A stretch of DNA of 14,090 bases from an uncultured Methanobacterium sp. (GCF_963665055.1 NZ_OY762020.1:1-14090); one strand, 5' to 3'; counted from the stretch's first letter, positions 1 through 8,155 are shown. Program-made: numbers and translations. Notes: generated by a model from the sequence alone, not told the origin.

Positions 1-82
1 CATGTTTGTTCAGGTCATGTTTGTCATTGATATTGCCCTGATTTCATGTGATTAAGTTACTGCGCATATGAAATTTAGTCTT
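1..82. other. Spacer with no recognisable gene
   Basis: No coding frame is supported here. A 9-base word, CATGTTTGT, occurs at 1-9 and again at 16-24, a spacing of 15 bases, which is also the unit length of the tandem array that follows. The stretch may be the far 3' flank of the methyltransferase gene or belong to a gene beyond the window edge. Confidence 0.4.
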
Positions 83-253
83 ATTGAAAGTAATCTATTG
101 AAAGTAATCTATTGAAAGTAATCTATTGAAAATAATCTAATTGAAAATAATCTAATTGAAAATAATCTAATTGAAAATAATCTAATTGAAAATAATCTAA
201 TTGAAAATAATCTAATTGAAAATAATCTAATTGAAAATAATCTAATTGAAAAT
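83..253. repeat. 14/15-bp tandem repeat array, about 11.7 copies
   Basis: Three copies of ATTGAAAGTAATCT (83-124), one of ATTGAAAATAATCT (125-138), seven identical copies of AATTGAAAATAATCT (139-243) and a partial copy (244-253) that stops at the TAA stop codon (254-256) of the minus-strand methyltransferase. The graded order, with the 14-mer carrying G first and then a homogenised 15-mer, is what slippage expansion would leave. Read on the transcribed strand each unit has a TTTT run, so the array would be U-rich 3' UTR and might act in termination; that is inference. There are no unique spacers between units, so it is not a CRISPR array. Confidence 0.97.
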
Positions 254-890
254 TTATTCTATTTTCTCAATCCTCAAAACAACAACTTCCACTTCCCTTT
301 TCTCATCCTGGTGGAAGTGATAGATACGTGGCAGGGGGAAATTATAGTGAAAAACATGGGTGATACTGGCATCAAGTGCCTTCACCAAAAGCTCCAGGAA
401 CTCTCTGGTCTTGGCCAGGTGAAAGGAGTAAACCACCGGAGCTACTTCCAGTGCTTTTTCAAGGAACCTGCGATCACCATCCTTACGGTTAGCTTTCTGT
501 GCCCCGAAAGGTGGGTTCTGGATCACAGTATCTGCCTGCTCATGGAAATCATTGATATCCATATTCAAAAACCGGCATTTGTCCTGAACTTCCAGCCTTA
601 ATGCCTCGGAATTTGCCACCTGGAGTGCATCACTATCCACATCCACCCCAACTACTTCCACTGCACCCATCATTGCTGAAGCCCAGTGCCAGTATTCCAG
701 TTCCACAACCAAGATCCACTACTTTAAGGTCCTGGATATCACCGCAAGCATGTGCGTTCCAGATGACATCAGCTGCAATAATAGATGGTGTGTGGTACTG
801 TTCCAGGTTAGGGTCCGGATGTGGATGGGGTGGTACACCCTGCAGGGCCATTTCCAGCTGTTTTTTCTTGATTATCATGGGGTATTCCAT
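254..890 (-). pseudogene. METTL5-like N6-adenine rRNA methyltransferase, frameshifted
   Basis: Two overlapping frames make up one SAM-dependent methyltransferase of the METTL5/COG2263 family. The N-terminal frame (from ATG 890) carries an LEQY-type motif and DLGCGTG (about residues 59-65, the SAM loop). The C-terminal frame carries the GVDVD acidic strand and NPPFG (about 125-129), the catalytic tetrapeptide of N6-adenine methylases. Removing one base from the CCC run at 682-684 fuses them into about 211 aa, the normal family size, with no residue gap between the SAM loop and the next strand. Human METTL5 with TRMT112 makes m6A in small-subunit rRNA; the archaeal protein is expected to modify 16S rRNA. 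The gene stands alone and diverges from pycA. No strong ribosome binding site is seen; an internal ATG at 878-876 is an alternative start. As written the protein would lose its active site, so this is a recent pseudogene or a sequencing error. Confidence 0.85.
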
Positions 891-955
891 TAAAATTTAA
901 GATGATAGTTGATTGTATATCTGTTGATTGATGGTATTCTCACTTTTAAATGATA

Positions 956-992
956 TGTCTTGCTTTAATTAAAAGGTGTCTTGCTTTAATTA
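956..992. promoter_or_regulatory. Paired 16-bp direct repeat, candidate operator
   Basis: TGTCTTGCTTTAATTA occurs at 956-971 and, without mismatch, at 977-992. The 21-bp spacing equals two helical turns, so bound proteins would sit on the same face. It lies in the divergent spacer, just upstream of a TATA-like TTTAAAAG (minus strand, about 943-950) that could serve the methyltransferase, and about 170 bases before pycA. I see no confident TATA box for pycA; the spacer at 1000-1150 has several weak candidates. Confidence 0.5.
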
Positions 993-1141
993 TATTAAAT
1001 AATTATTTCAGATTTCAAATTAACAATAAAATCTTTAAGGAGATATTGATAATAGATATAATTAATTAAACAATGGGATATTATAGACTAAAGGGAATTT
1101 AAGTAATTAGTATTCAAAAAAACATTAATAAACATACTCAG

Positions 1142-2652
<1,511 letters not shown>

Positions 2653-2680
2653 GAATATTTATTATGGGAAAATGGATGAT

Positions 2681-2728
2681 TATTGGTAAAAAAATATAGG
2701 ATATCCCCTATTGGTAAAAATTTAGGAT
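2681..2728. repeat. Imperfect 28-bp-spaced direct repeat between pycA and birA
   Basis: TATTGGTAAAAA occurs at 2681-2692 and 2709-2720, each followed within a few bases by TAGGAT (2697-2702 and 2723-2728). The pair starts 28 bases after the pycA stop and lies upstream of birA. It could be slippage in the pycA 3' UTR, or a target for the DNA-binding domain of BirA. It does not resemble the palindromic TTGTAAACC-type BirA site described for bacteria and some archaea. Confidence 0.65.
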
Positions 2729-2819
2729 TAAACAAGAATTAATCAATAATGGAAAACATTGTAAATAAAATTTACCAGAAAACTAATAAAAACTGTAATA
2801 ATTAGATCAGTAGGATTGG

Positions 2820-2825
2820 AAGGTG
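2820..2825 (+). promoter_or_regulatory. Ribosome binding site that decides the birA start
   Basis: AAGGTG lies six bases before ATG 2832. The in-frame GTG at 2823 falls inside this motif and has no site of its own, so translation should begin at 2832. Confidence 0.75.
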
Positions 2826-2831
2826 GTCCCA

Positions 2832-3812
2832 ATGCCCCAGAAACAGATTTTAAAAAAATTCCGTGCAAAAAAGGATGAATATGTATCCCGTGACCAATTA
2901 ACATCAGATGCAGGTATATCCGATACTCAACTGAAAGATGAAATATTATCACTAAAAAAAGAGGGTTACATAATTGATTCATCCCCTGAACTTGGTTATC
3001 GTCTCATCAAAACACCTAACCGGCTCTTACCTTATGAAATACAACTAGACCTGACCACCAACTTCATTGGACAGGAAATTCATCACTACTCCGAGGTGGA
3101 TTCCACCAACGAAGTTGCCAAAGAACTGGCCGAGAAAGGCGCACCCGAAGGAACCATTATCATAGCTGAAAGCCAGCGCAGTGGTAAAGGTAGACGGGGT
3201 AAAAAATGGTTATCACCCTCGGGTGGGGTTTGGATGACCATGATACTCAGACCAGACATTCCCCTATCCCAGGCACCTTTATTAACCCTGGTAGCTGGGG
3301 TAGCAGTTGCCGAAACACTGGCACAGGATTGCAATCTTGATGTGGGCATAAAATGGCCCAATGATATTTTAATTGGTGAAAAAAAGGTGTGTGGAATACT
3401 GACTGAAGCCAGTGCCCGTGGCAGAGAACTGGAATACGTGGTGGTTGGTATTGGAATTGATCTCAATGTTGATGTGGAAGCTTTCCCTCCAAAACTACGA
3501 GAAGGTGCAACATCCCTCAAAAGAGAGCTGGATAAGGAAATTCCTGGAGTGAAACTGGTGCAGGATTTCATGGTGAACTTTGAAAACATTTACAATGATT
3601 TCACAGGGGGCCAATTAACAGAAATTCTTAATCAGTGGCGTAGACTTTCCAAAACCATTGGATCTTATGTGGAAGTTCACCAGAAAGGCAGAACAGTTCG
3701 AGGAGAAGCAGTAGGTATAAGCAAAGAAGGAATTCTCATTCTGGAAATGGACGATGGCAGCTTGCAAAAAGTCATATCCGGAGAATGCATACACTATAAA
3801 GGTAAATTATAA
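2832..3812 (+). CDS. birA: Biotin--[acetyl-CoA-carboxylase] ligase, with N-terminal HTH (BirA)
   Basis: This 326-aa group II biotin protein ligase makes biotinyl-5'-AMP and transfers biotin to a carrier lysine; here the expected target is PycB. Residues 1-60 look like the winged helix of BirA (VSRDQLTSDAGISDTQLKDE region, then a wing ending EGYIIDSSPELGYRL), so the protein may also repress transcription in a biotin-dependent way. The catalytic core has SGKGRRGKKW (117-126, biotinyl-AMP loop), KWPND (174-178) and CGIL (187-190). The C-terminal SH3-like domain is about 277-326. It follows pycA after 179 bases, same strand, so co-transcription is plausible although the spacer is large enough for a promoter. 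ATG 2832 is preferred to GTG 2823 on ribosome binding site position. Confidence 0.95.
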   Translation: MPQKQILKKFRAKKDEYVSRDQLTSDAGISDTQLKDEILSLKKEGYIIDSSPELGYRLIKTPNRLLPYEIQLDLTTNFIGQEIHHYSEVDSTNEVAKELAEKGAPEGTIIIAESQRSGKGRRGKKWLSPSGGVWMTMILRPDIPLSQAPLLTLVAGVAVAETLAQDCNLDVGIKWPNDILIGEKKVCGILTEASARGRELEYVVVGIGIDLNVDVEAFPPKLREGATSLKRELDKEIPGVKLVQDFMVNFENIYNDFTGGQLTEILNQWRRLSKTIGSYVEVHQKGRTVRGEAVGISKEGILILEMDDGSLQKVISGECIHYKGKL

Positions 3813-3832
3813 ATGGAATTGAATACCTATTA

Positions 3833-3862
3833 TTTTTTTTATTAAATAATTTTTTATTAAAT
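3833..3862 (+). terminator. Poly-T terminator after birA, itself a duplicated unit
   Basis: An 8-T run (3833-3840) and a 6-T run (3850-3855) follow the birA stop by about 20 bases, as expected for archaeal T-rich termination. The two runs are part of a duplication: TTTTTTATTAAAT occurs at 3835-3847 and 3850-3862, a 15-base period. Confidence 0.65.
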
Positions 3863-3926
3863 TAAGATTACATGAAATTAAGAAATTTTCAGACGTAATT
3901 AATTTACAAACCAACCTGAAATTAGA

Positions 3927-3990
3927 TTAATTATCCAAAAGCACATTTAATATTCAAAAGCAGACTTAATATTCAAAAAAACGCTTAATA
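3927..3990. repeat. Degenerate 19-20-bp tandem repeat before the PIG-L gene
   Basis: Units beginning TTAATWATYCAAAAG start at 3927, 3947 and 3966, with a shortened fourth (TTAATATC) at 3985. The second and third share TTAATATTCAAAA exactly. The array ends about 30 bases before the start codon of the deacetylase, so it overlaps where that gene's promoter should be; no other clear TATA box was found there. Confidence 0.7.
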
Positions 3991-4022
3991 TCTAACCTAA
4001 AATTAACTAAAAGGAGTTTTAC

Positions 4023-5387
4023 ATGGATCTAAAATATAAAGTAATTCTGTTATTAGTTTTGATAGTTTCTTTGACCACAATGGCATTTTCATACTCACAA
4101 CTACCATTTTATCCTCCAGATTTTCCTGCGGGACCATCGATAAACTCCGGAGACCGTGTGCTGATTGTGGCACCTCACCCGGATGATGAAGCCATCTGCA
4201 ATGGAGGAGTGATTCGTTACGCAGTGGAGAACCATATACCAGTTAAGGTGGTGGTGATGACTGATGGTAATGACACCAAAACTTCACCACTTACCAGACA
4301 TAATGAAACAATCAATGGAACAAAAACACTGGGCCTGAGTGAAGAGAACGTTACATTCCTTGGTTACAAGGATGGAAGTTTGAGAAATCTTCTAAATGAT
4401 AACTGGGATTACAGTAATCCTTTCACTGCTTCAGATGGTTCCAAACAGGTAACTTATCCCTACGCATTCCAGGAAAATGCCACTTACTGCGGGGCTAACC
4501 TGGCTGGGAATCTGGAGACAATAATCACGGATTTTAAACCCACCATTATAATTTATCCCAGTGGAGATGATGAACAGTTTGATCACCAGGCCACCAGCGG
4601 TTTTCTAGAGTACGTCACCCAGGAAACAGGGTACAATGGAACTAAATACACCTACCTACTACATTTACCACCTAACTGGCCCAGTCCCAGGAGTTATTAT
4701 CCAGAATATTATTTGGTCCCACCGAAACAGATGGTGGGAGTTGAAAATGGTCCAGAATGGTATGTATTTAACCTCACCACATTAGAACAACGTTTTAAAG
4801 AGCAATCATTCCAGGAATATAAGACCCAAATTGTTCCTTCATCATATCTTCGGTCCTTCCTGCGTAAAAATGAATTATTTGCCAAATATCCAACATTGAA
4901 TGTATCAAAGTCCACGGATAATTCATCGCTTAATGATTTTGCTGATGGTTCTAAAAATTTAACCGACCTATTCTATGACGCAGCCGGTGATGGGAAATAT
5001 CAGGGAAACGACAAATCAATGGATATAATATCAGTCGGATTGAAAGTTAATGATGATTCAGTAAATGGAAATTCATGGGTATCCATAAAAACAGTGGGTG
5101 AACCTTCCTCAAGTGCTGTGTATGATGTTCACATGAATATTTTCAATACTGGTGGAACTGAAAGGGTGAATATTTCAGTGCACAATGGAACTGCCCAGAT
5201 GCAGCAGGATGTGAATGGCAATACAACCCGGGGAAATGTTCCCTTAATTGTTAAAAACAATACAATTATAATGGGAATACCTTCTGATCTTTTCAAAAAC
5301 AATCCCAATTTGATTTTAAGTGTTGATGCAACTAAATCTGGAGCAATAATTGATCAAACACCATGGAGAGTTGTAAAAATCAGTTGA
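4023..5387 (+). CDS. Secreted PIG-L/LmbE family deacetylase
   Basis: A 454-aa exported protein. Residues 6-24 form a hydrophobic signal peptide or anchor after MDLKYK. The PIG-L/LmbE fold follows: APHPDDE at 50-56 gives the zinc ligands H52 and D55 and the catalytic base D54, and HQAT at 188-191 gives the third metal ligand H188. Known members remove acetyl from N-acetylglucosamine-type sugars or related conjugates, so a role in trimming surface glycans or pseudomurein-type wall sugars is plausible; the substrate is inference. The last about 140 residues (DAAGDGKY to the end) look like a separate beta-rich domain I do not recognise. I count 14 N-X-S/T sequons, consistent with a glycosylated outer protein. 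AAGGAG (4011-4016) sits six bases before ATG. The gene stands alone; a T6 run at 5493-5498 may terminate it. Confidence 0.88.
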   Translation: MDLKYKVILLLVLIVSLTTMAFSYSQLPFYPPDFPAGPSINSGDRVLIVAPHPDDEAICNGGVIRYAVENHIPVKVVVMTDGNDTKTSPLTRHNETINGTKTLGLSEENVTFLGYKDGSLRNLLNDNWDYSNPFTASDGSKQVTYPYAFQENATYCGANLAGNLETIITDFKPTIIIYPSGDDEQFDHQATSGFLEYVTQETGYNGTKYTYLLHLPPNWPSPRSYYPEYYLVPPKQMVGVENGPEWYVFNLTTLEQRFKEQSFQEYKTQIVPSSYLRSFLRKNELFAKYPTLNVSKSTDNSSLNDFADGSKNLTDLFYDAAGDGKYQGNDKSMDIISVGLKVNDDSVNGNSWVSIKTVGEPSSSAVYDVHMNIFNTGGTERVNISVHNGTAQMQQDVNGNTTRGNVPLIVKNNTIIMGIPSDLFKNNPNLILSVDATKSGAIIDQTPWRVVKIS

Positions 5388-5438
5388 AGCTGGTTAATTG
5401 AAGCTATTAACTAAAGCGGGTTAATTAAAAAGGGTTAG
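5384..5438. repeat. 13-14-bp tandem repeat starting at the PIG-L stop codon
   Basis: Four imperfect units in a row: TTGAAGCTGGTTAA (5384-5397), TTGAAGCTATTAA (5398-5410), CTAAAGCGGGTTAA (5411-5424) and TTAAAAAGGGTTAG (5425-5438). The TGA stop codon is bases 2-4 of the first unit, so the array grew from the end of the coding sequence. Confidence 0.75.
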
Positions 5439-5522
5439 CTAGGGGATGTCAATAAAAACCAGTTTACCTGAGATGATTAATCCCCTTACTTATTTTTTAA
5501 ATTGATTTTATTCAAACTATAT

Positions 5523-5592
5523 AATCAAATGGTAAAATTTTATTCTAACTATTAGTCAAACGGTAAAATTTTATTCTAACTATAGTCAAATG
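5523..5592. repeat. 30-31-bp tandem repeat after the rtcA stop
   Basis: Two units, 5523-5553 and 5554-5583, share GTAAAATTTTATTCTAACTA and differ at a few flanking bases. A third, truncated copy (AGTCAAATG, from 5584) runs up to the rtcA stop codon at 5600. The array lies in the convergent spacer between the PIG-L gene and rtcA, and would form the 3' UTR of rtcA. Confidence 0.9.
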
Positions 5593-5599
5593 TAACGGT

Positions 5600-6703
5600 T
5601 CAAACAGTGATGGTGGTAATTTCCCCCAAACTACCATTTACTTGGAACTTTTTATCAGTGAACTTTTCTGCAGCATAGATATTGGTGAGGGTGTGCTGGG
5701 TTAACTCTGATACTCTGACAGATGATGAACCCGGAAAGGATGATAAACTAGTAGAAGAGGATGAACCAGTAGGGGATGATGAACCAGCAGGAGATGATAA
5801 CCCCACAAGAGCCAGGTAGGGTATGATCTGATCCCCCATGTACCGGTCCAGGGCTGCTCCCCTTGATAAAAATGATAAAATTTCATCTGCTGCTTCTGTT
5901 CCGACTTTTTCTGCTTTTTTACCGGGTTTTCCCAGGGAACTGCCACCAACACAGGGTATGTTTTTATTTTCAACCTCACTCCATAGTACCAGTCCAGAAC
6001 CAGGACCAAGCGCATTGTTATCATCATCTGACTTTATCTGGATGTCTACTTCATATCCTGCCTTTTTTAGTGTTTTCTCAGCAGATTGGGCCTGCCTGAT
6101 AGCCACATGGGAAGGGAGCAAGGTGGAGTGGGATATTCCCCGGATAATATCCACTTCCAGGTCGTGGAGATTTAATGGTTTCAGTTTCTTCACTGGTTCA
6201 ATCCGTGCTTTTAAAATACCCCCGCCACGAGGATAATAACCCCTTTGTAATAATTCCAGATTTATGTCAATACCCATGGACTGCAACACTGGGAGGGTTA
6301 CTTGTTCCAGATAGTCAAAGGGTGGAGCCCATCTAACATCAGTACCACCCCTGATCTTAATTTCCACTGCCTGATCTGCAAATAGTGATGGAATAATTAA
6401 TGCCTGAAGGATCAGTGTTACGCTGCCTGCAGTTTTAACATCAATTTCCAGTTTTCCCCCTTTTAATGGTCCGGGAGTGAAAGTTATCTGGGTTGAACCT
6501 AATTCCAATCCAGTAACCTCTGCACTGGAGAGCTTAGCCAGGGCCTTGACTGAGTTTAAGTGCTGGGGCATTAACCCTGGTTTGGGACGACTGCTGCGGA
6601 TATTAGAAATAGTGAATTCTTTCCCAGTTACAGCAGAAAGTGCAGTTGAAACTCTTAAAAGAGCCCCTCCACCTTCTCCAAATGATCCATTGATTTTTAT
6701 CAT
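5600..6703 (-). CDS. rtcA: RNA 3'-terminal phosphate cyclase
   Basis: RtcA converts an RNA 3'-phosphate to a 2',3'-cyclic phosphate through covalent enzyme-AMP and RNA-AMP intermediates. Family signatures along the 367 residues: GSFGEGGG (6-13), RPKPGL (39-44), RGGTDV (118-123), YYPRGGG (156-162) and HTLTN (337-341), whose H337 corresponds to the adenylated histidine (H309 in E. coli). The C-terminus shows the usual VNGSLGE. Residues 301-324 are a serine-rich stretch made of four six-residue units. Without them the protein would be 343 aa, normal for the family, and LALVG would join SSSVRVSE directly. ATG 6703 follows GAGGT at only three bases. The gene is the first after an insertion sequence lying 33 bases upstream, which may alter its expression. 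No rtcB or rtcR is nearby. Confidence 0.95.
   Translation of the reverse strand: MIKINGSFGEGGGALLRVSTALSAVTGKEFTISNIRSSRPKPGLMPQHLNSVKALAKLSSAEVTGLELGSTQITFTPGPLKGGKLEIDVKTAGSVTLILQALIIPSLFADQAVEIKIRGGTDVRWAPPFDYLEQVTLPVLQSMGIDINLELLQRGYYPRGGGILKARIEPVKKLKPLNLHDLEVDIIRGISHSTLLPSHVAIRQAQSAEKTLKKAGYEVDIQIKSDDDNNALGPGSGLVLWSEVENKNIPCVGGSSLGKPGKKAEKVGTEAADEILSFLSRGAALDRYMGDQIIPYLALVGLSSPAGSSSPTGSSSSTSLSSFPGSSSVRVSELTQHTLTNIYAAEKFTDKKFQVNGSLGEITTITV
5720..5803 (-). repeat. In-frame 18-bp minisatellite inside rtcA
   Basis: Read on the coding strand the units are GGGTTATCATCTCCTGCT, GGTTCATCATCCCCTACT, GGTTCATCCTCTTCTACT, AGTTTATCATCCTTTCCG and a final GGTTCATCATCT. They encode GLSSPA, GSSSPT, GSSSST, SLSSFP, GSSS. 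Because the unit is a multiple of three, copy number can vary without breaking the frame. The insert sits 9-36 residues before the catalytic histidine. Confidence 0.88.
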
Positions 6704-6736
6704 TTTACCTCAAATAATCGATGATTATAAACTTTA
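6704..6736 (-). promoter_or_regulatory. Residual rtcA promoter, cut off by the insertion sequence
   Basis: On the minus strand TTTATAAT (6724-6731) is a good archaeal TATA box, ending 20 bases before ATG. The target duplication TTTA (6733-6736) and the end of the insertion sequence begin one base beyond it. Only TAAAG remains of the native upstream promoter element; everything further out is now IS sequence. Confidence 0.6.
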
Positions 6737-6748
6737 GAGAATTTCTAT
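6737..6748. repeat. Left terminal inverted repeat of the IS
   Basis: GAGAATTTCTAT reads inwards and matches the right end without mismatch. The flanking A at 6736 and T at 7952 would extend the match to 13, but they are better explained as part of the TTTA target duplication. Confidence 0.9.
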
Positions 6749-6860
6749 TTTCTTTGTTTTTTGTATTTTTGGGTTTTTGGGTTTGGGTTTGGTTTTAGGC
6801 TTTTTGTGGTTTGGTGTTTATTTGTCTCTTTTTTATTGTTTTTTATCCTTGTTTTTTTAG

Positions 6861-7826
6861 TTAATTGATTATAGCGTTCGCTAGGTAGTCTGATTTGTAG
6901 GTTAGGGTGTTGAGTTGTAGTAGGTTGTAGCAGAAGCATGAGAAGATGTTTTTGGTGTGTGTTCTGAGTGTGGTGGTGACTAGTTGGTGTCCTGACTTGA
7001 ATATGTTCTTAATCACTGCGTAAGGGCGTTCTCCTGGTGCTCTTTTGCTGGTGATTCTTTTGTTGCGTTTTTTTTGTTTTGTTGTGATGGATTGTCCGCG
7101 TACGTTTCGATCCATGGTGGCGTTATGGCCTTTGCATGGTGCTCCGAAGTATCCACGGTCTCGGTAAACTACTTCTCCCGTTTTACTGAGGTCTATTTGA
7201 TTGTCATGAATCTCAGCAGTTGTGGTTTCAAGTCTACGTATCAATCCATAATCTATATCAGTTAATGTATGTAGTTTATGGCCGTAATATGATTTTCCAT
7301 GTTTTTTGGTCCATTCGCCGTCTTTGTTACGTCTGGTTTTAACTGCAGGTCCGCGTGGTTCATTTATTCTTTGGTGGCCAGGATCTGCTGTTATGAAAGT
7401 GGCGTCCTGAATAACGCCTTCTTTAACCTTTAATCCCTTGCTATCTATTTGTCTTTGCAGTTCTTCCCATATTCTTTCGTCTTTACCAGTATCTATTAAC
7501 CGTTCTCTGAAAGCCCAGACCGTGGAACGGTCTGGGATCCTTTCAGGGAATCCTAAAAACTTATGAAACGAAATACGATCATTAGCCTGTCTTTCAAGCT
7601 CGGGATCCGATAAACCATACCACGCTTGCAGAACCAACATCTTAACCATAACTATTTCATCATTATTAGGCCTACCACCCTTTTCCGTATGATTATCATA
7701 CATTTCCCTAACAATAGGCCTGAAAACCTCCCAATCAATAAGTGGATCAATCTCAGCCAACTTATCACCCAATTCATGAACACGCGCATACTGCTTATTC
7801 ATGAAATAATGCTCAAACGACTTCAT
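6861..7826 (-). CDS. IS5 family transposase
   Basis: An intact 321-aa DDE transposase that cuts and rejoins the ends of its own element. The N-terminal part (about 15-110) resembles the DUF772 region of IS5 transposases (GRPNNDEIVMVKMLVLQAWYG area and PDRSTVWAFRERL). The catalytic residues are D141 (QDATF), D223 (YRDRGY) and E266 (PGERPYAVIKN), the last with the E-x6-K spacing to K273 typical of the IS4/IS5 group. ATG 7826 follows AGGAG (7831-7835) at four bases. The gene reads towards rtcA, so read-through could transcribe it. The stop lies 124 bases inside the left end of the element, leaving a long non-coding GT-skewed stretch. Confidence 0.95.
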   Translation of the reverse strand: MKSFEHYFMNKQYARVHELGDKLAEIDPLIDWEVFRPIVREMYDNHTEKGGRPNNDEIVMVKMLVLQAWYGLSDPELERQANDRISFHKFLGFPERIPDRSTVWAFRERLIDTGKDERIWEELQRQIDSKGLKVKEGVIQDATFITADPGHQRINEPRGPAVKTRRNKDGEWTKKHGKSYYGHKLHTLTDIDYGLIRRLETTTAEIHDNQIDLSKTGEVVYRDRGYFGAPCKGHNATMDRNVRGQSITTKQKKRNKRITSKRAPGERPYAVIKNIFKSGHQLVTTTLRTHTKNIFSCFCYNLLQLNTLTYKSDYLANAIIN

Positions 7827-7870
7827 AACACTCCTATTAGCCTAATAAGATATAAACCTATCATAAATCA

Positions 7871-7878
7871 TATATAAA
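7871..7878 (-). promoter_or_regulatory. TATA box for the transposase
   Basis: TTTATATA on the minus strand is a consensus archaeal TATA box; a start site about 25 bases on would leave a leader of roughly 20 bases containing the ribosome binding site. A second TTTATATC at 7849-7856 would instead give a nearly leaderless message. Confidence 0.6.
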
Positions 7879-7939
7879 CATACCAAACAACGAAAAACAC
7901 AAACCAACAAACATAAAAATTAAAAAATCAAAACGGTTT

Positions 7940-7951
7940 ATAGAAATTCTC
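7940..7951. repeat. Right terminal inverted repeat of the IS
   Basis: ATAGAAATTCTC is the exact complement of the left end. TTTA at 7952-7955 is the second copy of the target duplication. Confidence 0.9.
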
Positions 7952-7992
7952 TTTAATTCGTTAATTATCTTAATTTGTTAATTGTCATTTTT

Positions 7993-8049
7993 AAGATGAT
8001 TATTATTTCTAAAGATGATTATTTCTAGTTTTTATGATTATCATTTCTA
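7993..8049. repeat. Degenerate 16-19-bp tandem repeat beside the IS
   Basis: AAGATGATTATTATTTCTA (7993-8011) is followed by a copy lacking three bases, AAGATGATTATTTCTA (8012-8027), and a weaker one, ATGATTATCATTTCTA (8034-8049). It is outside the IS, in AT-rich spacer that would have lain upstream of rtcA before the insertion. Confidence 0.6.
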
Positions 8050-8114
8050 AAAAAATGTTACATCTAAAAAAAAAGTAGTGAAGAGTAGTATTATTAGGGT
8101 AAATTAAGTCTGGT

Positions 8115-8140
8115 TGATTAATCATTCCAAGGATTAATCA
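8115..8140 (-). terminator. Candidate hairpin terminator for the PLP-enzyme operon
   Basis: TGATTAATC (8115-8123) and GATTAATCA (8132-8140) form a perfect 9-bp stem with an 8-base loop, about 100 bases past the stop codon at 8238. Further along the minus strand, near 8067-8075, there is a run of nine T residues. Archaeal termination relies mainly on the T-run, so the hairpin may be incidental or protect the 3' end. Confidence 0.45.
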
Positions 8141-8155
8141 CGCTCAATGAATCAG

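Larger units (their letters stand above)
6737..7951 (-). mobile_element. Complete IS5-family insertion sequence, 1215 bp
   Basis: The element has perfect 12-bp terminal inverted repeats (GAGAATTTCTAT at 6737-6748; its complement at 7940-7951) and is flanked by the 4-bp direct repeat TTTA (6733-6736 and 7952-7955), taken as the target duplication. It carries one intact transposase gene on the minus strand with its own promoter and ribosome binding site. Size, single DDE transposase and 4-bp duplication fit the IS5 family. Intact ends and an intact frame suggest a recent, possibly still active copy. The inner ends are strongly strand-skewed, GT-rich when read inwards from either side. Confidence 0.92.

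Noticed and set aside
83..253. CRISPR array
   Set aside because: The units abut directly with no variable spacers and are only 14-15 bases long; it is a simple tandem repeat.
311..601. Plus-strand open frame of 96 codons
   Set aside because: It is antisense to the methyltransferase, whose family motifs are clear, and has no recognisable product.
2823..2831. GTG start for birA giving three extra residues
   Set aside because: The GTG lies inside the ribosome binding site that is correctly spaced for ATG 2832.
6765..6795. Telomere-like GGGTTT repeats
   Set aside because: They are irregular and lie inside the IS end, where general GT skew accounts for them.
6745..6939. Minus-strand 64-codon frame rich in K, N, T and P
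   Set aside because: It overlaps the transposase end and the GT-skewed IS tract in another frame; low complexity, no ribosome binding site.
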